From: an uncultured Carboxylicivirga sp.
Lineage (GTDB): Bacteria > Bacteroidota > Bacteroidia > Bacteroidales > Marinilabiliaceae
Direction: 5' to 3'
Assembly: GCF_963674565.1 (NCBI RefSeq)
Contig: NZ_OY771430.1
Location: 1,364,001-1,428,000, forward strand
DNA length: 64,000 bases
Position numbers and translations under genes: made by a program. Positions 53,566 through 63,600 of this stretch are shown one piece after another; within the stretch, counting starts at the first letter, position 1; each line of letters starts with the position of its first letter. The notes beneath the pieces were generated by a model. That model was not told the DNA's origin and ran no database searches. It saw nothing but the letters and a program-made list of their open reading frames with translations.

Positions 53566-53946
53566 AATAGCAAGCCTGTAAGCCGGGTCCTGTTTCCTTA
53601 TTAAATAAGGCGTCTATCATTTATCTAAGCTTATTGTCACCAATAAACTTTAGCGACCTACCCCTCATAACATTTCAAAAGAAAAACAAAACGGGCCGTT
53701 TTGCTCCAAGGAGTTATGATATACATGGTCTTGCAATCCGCCAGACGTACAGCTACTAATGTCACCATTAATACTGGTGAGCTCTTACCTCACCTTTTCA
53801 CCCTTACCCCAACAGAATCGGGGCGGTTATTCTCTGTTACATTACTATACCCTCACAGGTATCTTCCTATTCAGAAGCGCGGTGCCCTGCATTGCCCAGA
53901 CTTTCCTCTCTCACCTTCGTGACAGCGATAGACCGGCTTGCTATGC
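53566..53946 (-). ncRNA. rnpB: RNase P RNA
   Basis: Type A RNase P RNA read on the minus strand. The 5' end is AGCAAGCCGGTC (about 53942) and the 3' end GGACCCGGCTTACAGGCTTGCTA, pairing AGCAAGCC with GGCTTGCT to form P1 (53935-53942 with 53569-53576). The conserved GAGGAAAGTCTGGGC (around 53895-53910) and the 3' block GGTAGGTCG...GACCCGGCTTAC (around 53580-53600) are the standard P4 arms. The RNA cleaves tRNA 5' leaders with RnpA. Plus-strand frames here (53701-53922 and 53759-53977) are by-products of this RNA gene. Ends are accurate to a few bases. Confidence 0.93.
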
Positions 53947-53963
53947 TGCAAAATTAATACTTA

Positions 53964-54593
53964 TTATTCGATTTTAAAGGGTAAATATTTATCCAGTTCA
54001 ACCAGAAAGGCCCCTTTATAACCCATATCTTTAATTTTCTGTAATTCTTCTCGGGCTTCCGTTCCCGGAAATTTACCAACACAGTATCTAAAGATCTTAT
54101 CTTTCATTCTGAATTCCATTACATTATCTAAATTCTCAAAGTGACTCAGATAAACTGGAAACCGGAATGCACTTAATTGCACTGTGTAGGTTTTATTCGG
54201 ATCAATTTTTGCATTTCCAGACCTGTCAGTCTGTGGCTGATCTTCTGACATTTTATATTGTGCAGTATTGACAACAAAAGCCTGGTCGTATCCCATTGCT
54301 TTGATTGCTGCTAGATTACTTTTTGCTTCTTCGTAGCTATTAAACTCTCCAACAGTATATCGAACAAAACCGTCTAAGCATACATATTCACGAGCTACAT
54401 CAATTGCCTGAAAGAAAGATGCTACTCCCGGAGGATTTTTCAATGCAATAATCTGAATGGCCCAATAAGGCGCTTCTGCCTTATCCATTCTAATTATCTT
54501 TTTATTGGTCCTCAAATAAGCAATATCTTCGGCAACACCATATGAAGTGCTAACCATTATTGCAGCTATTATTAGTAATAATTTGAGTTTCAT
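53964..54593 (-). CDS. Exported SPOR-like protein
   Basis: 209 residues with a signal peptide (MKLKLLLIIAAIMVSTSYG). Two SPOR-like units are visible: WAIQIIALKNPPGVASFF with RYTVGEFNSYEEAKSNLAAIKAMGYDQAFVV (about 45-110) and YTVQLSAFRFPVYLSHF with RYCVGKFPGTEAREELQKIKDMGYKGAFLV (about 135-200). SPOR domains bind denuded peptidoglycan, so this is likely a periplasmic wall-associated protein. It lies 42 bases downstream of the OmpA-like gene and is probably in the same transcript as the T9SS-related genes. Confidence 0.82.
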   Translation of the reverse strand: MKLKLLLIIAAIMVSTSYGVAEDIAYLRTNKKIIRMDKAEAPYWAIQIIALKNPPGVASFFQAIDVAREYVCLDGFVRYTVGEFNSYEEAKSNLAAIKAMGYDQAFVVNTAQYKMSEDQPQTDRSGNAKIDPNKTYTVQLSAFRFPVYLSHFENLDNVMEFRMKDKIFRYCVGKFPGTEAREELQKIKDMGYKGAFLVELDKYLPFKIE

Positions 54594-54635
54594 TCCTACA
54601 ATATTTTGCCGTTATCCGACTATTTAGTTCATAGT

Positions 54636-56678
54636 TTAGTTAAGATATTTCCATACAACAACCTCAATACGTCGGTTGCTCAGATGTTCACTTTCATCGC
54701 AATACACACCACGCTTACACTTATTTAGTAAATATCTTTCACCGTATCCACGCGGAATCATATTTTCATCATTAACACCTTTCATCATCAGGTATTTTTC
54801 AGCTGCCTCTGCAGCAGTTTGCGAGATATCAAGATTTTTATATTTGTTACCTCTGGCTTCAGTATGACCATTTAATTTCACGACAACATTTGGATTCATT
54901 AATAAATAAGCTGCCAACTTATCTAATACCTGTTGTCCTTCTTCTGTAATCTGGTCACCTTTATAAGGAATAACAAATTTACCAATCTCATTTAATGATG
55001 CATCATCAAATATTGGAGTTAAAGATAATCCATTATTATTAATGTCATTAATTTCCATGATATGAACTATCATTCTCTTGGCATTAAACTCTTCTCCTTT
55101 TGACAATTCTATTTCAAATTCCTGATTATCATTCTTGAATTCATCAGGAATAATAATATTCACTTTACCGTTAGCATCTGTATATGCCGAAGCTACCATC
55201 TCACCCGTATTGGCATCTTTAATAACAACCTGAGCACCCTCTATAGGATCACCTTTAAAAGTTGATGTTAAGACACTAGCAAATGCTTTTGGATATGCTG
55301 ATAAATCAGTTCCTGAATCAGTATTATCTGTTTCTGGTTGTGTAACAGTTTCCACAACAGTTGTTTCAATCACTGGTTCTTCTTCAACAGCCATTTCATC
55401 GAAAACAGGAATTGTTTCTTTTTCCTCTTCCTTAGATGAATCAATAGGTAACATTACGAAAATACCATCAGAACTACCTGAACCAATTCTGTTACTTGAT
55501 AAGAAACCTCTCTTACTGTCAGTTGGATCCAATACGAAACCAAAATCGTCCTTACCACTGTTTATAGGTTGTCCCAAATTGGTTACATTCGTATACTTGC
55601 CATCTACATATTCTGCTTTAAAGATATCTAATCCACCAAAGCCCATATGACCATCAGAAGCAAAATACAGATCTCCATCTTTACTGATAAAAGGCCATTT
55701 TTCATTTCCATAAGTATTTACTTCACGACCAGCGTTTTCAGGACGATCAACATCTCCATTAGCTTTAATTTTGGCCTTATAAATATCCTGACCTCCAAAT
55801 CCACCACGTTGGCTTGATGTAAAAAATAAATATTTATCATCATTAGATACTGCAGGATAACCTATATCAAAATCATTTGAATTGACACTCAATTCCTTTT
55901 CATTAACCCAATCACTTCCATTGTATTCCGAAGTAAATATTTTAATTCGGCTTCCTCCTTTAATCTTAACTACTTTAGTATAATAGATTCTTTTGAAATC
56001 ACTTGTAAATGAAGTTGCACCCACATGAAAATCATACTCTAGATTACTTGAAAAAGATTTACTTCCTTCCTGAATTTCACCATCAATATATTTTGATGAG
56101 AATAAATTAAGGAAACCTTTACCTGTATTATCTATCTTTTTTGATTCTTCTTCTTTCTCACCTGAATATACTACTTCATCTTTATAAAACTGAATACCAA
56201 ACGACTGACCTCCAATCAATAAGTCGGCAGGATTAACCCTAACATCCTGATTAAAAACCATATTTTCATTCGCCCAGTTACAAGCCTTGATCAACTCATC
56301 CATACCAATTGGATTAGCTCCAGCCTTTTTAGCTTTATTATACCATTCAATTGCAACTTCGTAACCACCCTGTTGCTGATAACAAGAAGCATAATTCACC
56401 ATATCTACCTCATTAGTAATATCTGACTCCATACCCAAATACATATCAAATGCAGTCTGTATATCTTTCAGATTAAAGTAGCATCGTGTAATTTTTAGCT
56501 TCGTTTCCGTACTATTATCACCTTTCTCAACGGCTGCATTAAAATATTCCAGGGCTTGATAATAATCCTGATTTTCATACAAATTGTCAGCGCGCTTGAG
56601 TTCGGTACGTTGAGCGCTTACCATCTGTGCCAGTAGCATCAAACCCAAAAGCACGGATGTTTTAATGTTAGGTATCAT
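54636..56678 (-). CDS. PorE-like OmpA family protein (TPR, beta-propeller, OmpA)
   Basis: I place the start at 56678, giving signal peptide MIPNIKTSVLLGLMLLAQMVSA-Q (680 residues); the frame runs up to 56735. TPR-like repeats at the N-terminus (NQDYYQALEYFNAAVEKGD), a PD40/WD40-like propeller in the middle (DDKYLFFTSSQRGGFGGQDIYKA, KDGDLYFASDGHMGFGGLDIF), a carboxypeptidase-regulatory-like domain (ANTGEMVASAYTDANGK) and a C-terminal OmpA peptidoglycan-binding domain (VVKLNGHTEARGNKYKN, LSNRRIEVV). The order TPR-propeller-CRD-OmpA matches PorE of the T9SS, which anchors the system to peptidoglycan. Together with PorP next to it this points to a T9SS or surface-protein attachment role. Confidence 0.85.
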   Translation of the reverse strand: MIPNIKTSVLLGLMLLAQMVSAQRTELKRADNLYENQDYYQALEYFNAAVEKGDNSTETKLKITRCYFNLKDIQTAFDMYLGMESDITNEVDMVNYASCYQQQGGYEVAIEWYNKAKKAGANPIGMDELIKACNWANENMVFNQDVRVNPADLLIGGQSFGIQFYKDEVVYSGEKEEESKKIDNTGKGFLNLFSSKYIDGEIQEGSKSFSSNLEYDFHVGATSFTSDFKRIYYTKVVKIKGGSRIKIFTSEYNGSDWVNEKELSVNSNDFDIGYPAVSNDDKYLFFTSSQRGGFGGQDIYKAKIKANGDVDRPENAGREVNTYGNEKWPFISKDGDLYFASDGHMGFGGLDIFKAEYVDGKYTNVTNLGQPINSGKDDFGFVLDPTDSKRGFLSSNRIGSGSSDGIFVMLPIDSSKEEEKETIPVFDEMAVEEEPVIETTVVETVTQPETDNTDSGTDLSAYPKAFASVLTSTFKGDPIEGAQVVIKDANTGEMVASAYTDANGKVNIIIPDEFKNDNQEFEIELSKGEEFNAKRMIVHIMEINDINNNGLSLTPIFDDASLNEIGKFVIPYKGDQITEEGQQVLDKLAAYLLMNPNVVVKLNGHTEARGNKYKNLDISQTAAEAAEKYLMMKGVNDENMIPRGYGERYLLNKCKRGVYCDESEHLSNRRIEVVVWKYLN

Positions 56679-56749
56679 AGCTAAAAAATAATTAGGCAAC
56701 ATTAATTTTATTCTATCGTCAGGTGTATGTTTCATAATTCCGTAATTAT

Positions 56750-57688
56750 TTAGAAATACCTGATTGAACGCATTCCAGGACGCTTATTGAAAGAGAAATC
56801 AAACTGGATACCTATTTCATGCGTACCGTATTTTCCATACGTATTTAATGGTGATATGGAATAATCGAATGAATATCGTACTGTAAATTGTCGATTAATA
56901 ATATATTCAGTTAAGAATACAACTTCAGAAATACTTCTATAGGATAAACCTACCCACACCTGTTCTGCAAACAGAACATTGGCAGATACATCAAAAGTAA
57001 GTGGAGCACCAATTACGGTTCTGATTAAGGCAGTTGGTTTTACCTTTACTTCACCCCAATCAAAAATATAACCTCCATACCAGTAGGCATGCATATTTTT
57101 GTAATTAAAGGTGTTTTTAAAATGTAATTTATCCTGATCAAATTGAGGATTAAAAAGACGAGGTATCGAAAAACCTGCAAAATAGTCTTTTGCAAAGAAA
57201 TAAGCACCGACCCCGGCATTGAATCCAAAATTAGTTTCCTTACCCTGATAAACCGGATCATTAGGATCAATTGTAATAGCCTTTGTACCATCATAAACAT
57301 TGGATGTAACACCCAATTGTAATCCAAATGATAAAAATTTATCACGTCGGTCCAACTGAATTTTATAAGATGCAGCTCCCATAAACTCGAAAGTATTGGT
57401 AAAACCTATCCTATCGTTAGTAATGATAGCACCAACTCCTAAATTGGTATCTTCAATGGGTCCATGAACATTTATTGCTTCATTCATTGGAGCATTCTTC
57501 ATTCCTAACCATTGGTTACGATGGACAATCAAACCACTTATTATATCACGCGTACCGTTATATGCAGGGTTCAATATACCTTGATTACCAATATAGTGGT
57601 TATATTGAGCCTGATCCTGTCCATTTGCTCCAACAGCAAAGCACAAAATCAATAATATGGGAAATATGTATTTCATCATGGTCATCAT
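56750..57688 (-). CDS. PorP/SprF family type IX secretion outer membrane protein
   Basis: 312 residues. Signal peptide ending GANGQ, then the family opening QAQYNHYIGNQGILNPAYNGTRD (about 27-49), and a beta-barrel-like C-terminal half with SFDYSISPLNTYGKYGTHEIGIQFDFSF. PorP/SprF-type proteins are outer-membrane partners paired with specific T9SS cargo adhesins carrying type B C-terminal domains; here the gene sits between the giant cargo gene and the PorE-like gene, the common arrangement. It likely attaches or shuttles the cargo at the cell surface. Confidence 0.9.
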   Translation of the reverse strand: MMTMMKYIFPILLILCFAVGANGQDQAQYNHYIGNQGILNPAYNGTRDIISGLIVHRNQWLGMKNAPMNEAINVHGPIEDTNLGVGAIITNDRIGFTNTFEFMGAASYKIQLDRRDKFLSFGLQLGVTSNVYDGTKAITIDPNDPVYQGKETNFGFNAGVGAYFFAKDYFAGFSIPRLFNPQFDQDKLHFKNTFNYKNMHAYWYGGYIFDWGEVKVKPTALIRTVIGAPLTFDVSANVLFAEQVWVGLSYRSISEVVFLTEYIINRQFTVRYSFDYSISPLNTYGKYGTHEIGIQFDFSFNKRPGMRSIRYF

Positions 57689-57693
57689 TTAAT

Positions 57694-60600
57694 CTAGCGT
57701 CGTATTTCAATTGAACCATTATATTCTCTGGTTTCAACCTTTGTTGAGCCCGCTTCAGCATTATTTATTTTGATTGTAAACACATAGAAATAAGTACCAT
57801 CCGGTAAGTTATTACCCAGCGAAACCATTGCTCCGGCATTTGATTTGCCATCCCAAGTATTATCATATTGCTTACCTTTTGATCTGTAAACCACAGTACC
57901 CCAACGGTTGAACACCTCTAATTTAGACTCTGCTACTTCAGCCTTAAATTCTCCATCAATCTCAAATACATCATTAAAACCATCATTATTTGGTGAGAAT
58001 GCATTTGGTATCAGAATACTGTTATCATCATCAACATCTATGTTACCTACAAAGAAGTATACATACGCTGTATCGATTCTCTCTGCATAATCAGTATTTC
58101 TCACAATGTATCTTACAGTATCACGTCCATAAAACGTTGGTGATTTCTTAAATTCAAGCTTACCTCTATTATTAATAGTTATCTTATTACCATAGTCAGT
58201 TGTTACAGCCATATCTTGAGTGTAATTACCATCTGCAGATAAATACATTAGCTCAAAGGCGATATTTGTACCCAACTTATCCAATAAGATTTCATCTTTA
58301 ATATCATTAGCCCAAACATCAATACTGTCGGTAAGTAATCCATTCTTAAGCATCAAGGTATCATTGATTGCAATAAGAGGTTCCTGATAAAGTTGAATCA
58401 TTCCGTTCATCATTGATACACAACCATGTTCCGACACAGCCTGTACAGTATAATATCCAGGTAAATCTCTTGGTCCGTATTTAATTACACTTGCTGTACC
58501 CATACTATCCACCGCAGGAATAAATGAAGTATCATTAATTAATAATTCATAGCTGGTACCTAATTCAGATCCATTTAATATCAATGTATCAACACTTACC
58601 TGTCCCTGACACATATCTGCACAGTCAAAATAATTTGTACCGTTACTCATGCGTAATTCAAGGTCAAATATTGTTGGTAAAGCATCCTCAATAACCTGAA
58701 TTGTATCAGACCACCATACTTCACAACCAGTATCAATATTTACTGCACGTACCGAATATTCAACCGTATCTGCCTCGGCACCCATGAAATAACCTGAGAA
58801 AATCCTGTTACTTCCGTCACCACTTATATAACCAATATCTTCTGTAAAGTCACGATATAGAATATATGCAATACCACTTTCTGTTGTATTTACTCCCAAC
58901 TCAACACCAATGCCATCTGCACAATATCGAACTGTATCAGATGATTCAATTCCATTAGATAAGGCAAACATTGTATAGTCTGATGGTCCGTCTTTATAAG
59001 TGATATCGATAGTACCCATCACTGCATTACATGTTGTATTGGCAATTGCAATTATCTGATAAGTAACCTGTCCTAATCCTGATTCAGTAACCAGCCAGGT
59101 TAATTCATTACCATCACCTATTAATGTGTCTCTTTGGATAGTGCCATTATCAAGATAATATTCTATTCCAACCTGGCTATCAGCAAGTCGTATTGTTGTT
59201 CCAACTGAACCACAAACACTATAGGCATCTGATGTTACTATTTTTTTCTCCGGCTCATCAATACCGATTACTTCAACAGAATCAGTATTATTCATTAATG
59301 TTCTACAACCTAATTCACCATAACTACCCCAGATAGCATATTTACCTGTTGTTAAAGGTCCTAATTCGATTGGAGTACCAGCAGTTAATCCAATTACTTC
59401 TGCAGCAACTTCGCCATCTGCATCCACAGCCTGGTAAAGGACATCTGTCTGCTGATCCGCTAAGGTAATTGTAACACCACCTTCTGATGAGCAGTATTCA
59501 TATACATTACCGCCAGAAACCATCTGTTCAATGATATCATCACCTGCTGATATACTTACTGTATCTCTCATACTTGACGTACAACCATCAGGTGAAATAC
59601 TATAAACAGTGTATGATCCATCAACAGTTACTGGAACAAATTCTAATTCAGCACCTGTACCATATTTTGTTTCAACCGGAACATTACCTGTACCATCATT
59701 ACGTAATAAAATGTATTCGTAATTAAATTCAGATCCATCTAATGTTAATACTGCAGGATCGGCACTACAATATTTCTCGGCTCCATATAATCTAAAGGCT
59801 TTTGGCAATGGATTATAAGCAATTGTTACACGATTAAGCATTTCATTACTACAACCCAAAGGATCATTTTGATAGTCATCAAAACCAATTACTTTATAGG
59901 TTCCTTCTGCAAACAGTTCGCTAAATTCAATAGGATCAGATACGTTAGGTTGATTAATTACATCCACCAAAACATCGTTTCCACTACCATCTATTCGATA
60001 AAGAACATAATCAACATCAGCTTCTGGCGCATTCACTCTAATTGTTATGCCACCTGAGCCAACACATATAGGACCAGACGGAATATAATCAACCACTCGT
60101 TTACCAACAACACCGGCAATTGCGACATGGATAGGTGAATTAAATGTATCATCAATAACAGTCATACATGATCCATTGTAAGCTTCTACTCTATAATAAC
60201 CGTCTGCATCAAAAATTGGATCAAAAGATATATTTCCACCATCACCAATTATTTCGTAACCAGGAACCAACATATCTGTTGCCATATTAATAACAACATA
60301 TGTAATACCTGCTTCACTGTTTGGAACTGTAATAATAGTTCCATTTGTACAGTCTGTACCATCAGCAACTGTAAGTGTACGATCTTCCGGTAGGTTTGTC
60401 ATTGTTACAGTTACAGATCCGTTCATTACTGTTGGAGAACAAGATGTTGTTGGATCTTGCTTGACAGCACGTACAGTATACAAACCTTCACTACTCACAG
60501 TCCATATTATCTGAGCTCCTGAAACAATTCCAAAATCACCTGTAGGATTACTATCCAGCATTAGTTCATAATCAACATCTGTTTCTGGATTATTAATATA

Positions 60601-63600
60601 TAATTCTGCTGTTCCTCCACCTTCACAGAAAGAATTTTCTCCTTGTAAATCAAGTACAACCGGAAGAACATTTAATGTAATATCCAAAGTATTAGCCATT
60701 GAAGCACCACAAGTCAAACCTTCAACATTGGCAGTTACCGAATAGGTACCCACTGTGTAATCTCCAATAAATTCTAATGGCAATCCACTTGTTGATGATA
60801 AAATATCTTCAGCATAAGCACCATCCTTAAATAAGATATATCTTACGCCAGATTCCTGGTTATCAAGTAATAATTTAACACCTGCATCTTCAGGACAGTA
60901 GCTAGATATATTATTCAGGGCAATAAGATTAAAAGCTGTTGGCTTAGGCTGAATTGTAACAATCACATATTCATCCATCGGGAAATAACAACCACCTTCT
61001 TCAACAGCAATTGTATAGGTTCCCTCTGCAGTTTGAAGACCAAAATCAACAATGGATCCTGCAACTCCTAAGGCAGTTTGAACTTCAACACCATCCAGAT
61101 AAAATCGATAAACAATACCATCGTCAGCACCTGATAAATAAATATTTACACCTGATCCATCTTCACAATATGTACCATCTCTCGGATCAGTATTTGCATC
61201 AGTATAAACTTCATAGTTGTTTCCTGAATAAGTAACATCAATTTGATACTGATTATTCATCATTTCAGTACAACCTGTTACTATGTTTACGGCCTGAATA
61301 GTATATATGCCTACAACCGTTTGTGGACCAAAGTTTAATTGATTACCGTCTCCACTTAAAGATGAAAGTTCTGCTCCATTTACTAATAAATAGTACTCAA
61401 CTCCTACTTCAGATCCATCAAGTGTTATATCTGAGCCACTAGTACAAGTAGTTTCTACAATAGCTGGACTCAAATTGAATACTGTTGGTAAATCGTTTCT
61501 GGTTATTGTCACTTGGTTATTCATTTCCAGACGGTCAGCAGGTACACTGGCATTGTATGCTTCCACTTTATAAATTTCGGTTCCGATAACATCATTCCAC
61601 ATAATCGTGTTTGTTCCATCAAAAGTGATACTTGAAACAATAGAGTTATCAGAAACTCGCATTAAGTCATAGGTTATTCCTATTTGAGCGCCTGACAAAT
61701 AAATACTTATACCTGTTGACACTTCACTACCATCACCACAATATTCAGAGCCTGTTGCTAAAAGGTCATATGAAATAAGACCTTCAAAAACACTTACGAT
61801 CAACTCAGTACTATCTTTACATCCAGTACTGGTTTCGGCAATAACTCTGATTGTTGTTTGGTCATCGTTTACATCAGCAGGAGTCCACAAATATGTATTT
61901 GAACCATCATGAGATAAATCTTCAAGACCATTAATTTTATAAACATAATTAACAACATCTGTACCGCTTGCAGTAAATGTTATTTCAGTACCTGCAAGAA
62001 CACTTAACCCAGGAGAAGCAATCAAGGATACTCCTGACAATGGATTTACAGTTACATCAAGAACTGTTGGTGATGCGGCAGAACAACCGTTAGCAAATTC
62101 GTAGTTTACTGTAATTTGCTGTAAACCATCACTCTCCCAATTAACAGTAATCTGTTCAGTTCCTAAACCGGATATTATTGTTCCTCCGGTAACGGTCCAT
62201 ACATAGTTTAGATTTCCACTTTCTGTAGAATAAATCTCTATATTATTATTACATACATCAGCTGAACCAATTATTGATGGTACTGGTGTATCTTGAACTG
62301 TTACATCCAGTATTGTTGGTGTAGCAGCATCACATAAATTAGGATCTGTATAACTTACTGAGATGGATTGTGTTCCAACAGTATTCCATTCAACAGTAAT
62401 TTCATTTGTACCATCACCTGAGATAATTGTACCGCCATTAACAATCCAGCTATAATTAGTCATACCCAATTCTGTTGAGTATACTTCTGAATATGTATTA
62501 CATACAGTATTAGTTCCCGAAATAGTTGGAACAGGTAATGGGTTTACAGTTACATCCACATGAGTTGGATCAACTGCATTACATCCATTTGAGTTATCAT
62601 AATTAACTTCAACAGAACCTTGTCCAACCACATCCCATGTTACTGTGATTTGATTGGTACCAATACCGGCTGTAATTGTACCTCCTAACACATTCCATTG
62701 ATAATTATTTTGTCCTGATTGTGTGGAATATACATGACCAGTTGTATTTAAACAAGCTTCTGTTGGTCCGTTTAATGAAACTGTTGGAATAGCATTTACA
62801 GTAACAGGCAATACAAATGGTGTTGCAGCCGGACATGATGCCAACTCATAATTTACACTTATTTGTCTTCCTGCACCAGTCGTCCAAATTACTTCTACCA
62901 AATTTGAATTTTGAGGATCAGCAGTAAGAATAGTACCCCCAATTATTTGCCAATCGTAGTTAGAAGCTCCACCCTCGGTTGTATAAATAACTGTATGATC
63001 TTCACAAACCACATCATCTCCTGCTATTGTCGGAGTAGGCAAATCAACAACGTTTATAGTTGTAGATGTTGCAGCAAGAGGATCACAGGCATTGGTATCT
63101 GTATAAGTCACAGAAATTGTATGAGTTCCGTTTACACTCCAGTCAACCACAATACTTTCAGTATTTTGTCCACTGGCAATTGTTCCTCCTGATCCAACTG
63201 TCCATACATAATTACTCATTCCAGACTCAGTAGAATAAGATTCACTTACTCCATTACAAACAGTTGCTGAACCAGAAATAGTTGGTACTGGTAAAGCGTT
63301 TACATTTACTGGATAAGCCGTCGGACTCACAGGTTCACAACCGTTACCATCTATATATGTAACCGAAATAGAATTTGCACCTGATGTGTTCCAGGTAACT
63401 GATACAGATTCAGTTCCATTTCCAGAATCAATACTTCCTCCGGATATTGACCATACATAGCCAGTCATACCCAAATCTGTTGAATATATATTTCCAGTTG
63501 AGTTCTGACAAACATCAGCAGGACCAGAAATAACAGGCACCGGTAAATCATTTACCTGAACATCCAATACGAAAGGACTAACTGCAGAACAGTTTCCATT

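Noticed and set aside
53701..53977. Two plus-strand open frames of about 73 codons.
   Set aside because: They lie entirely antisense to conserved rnpB structure, which explains the absence of stops.
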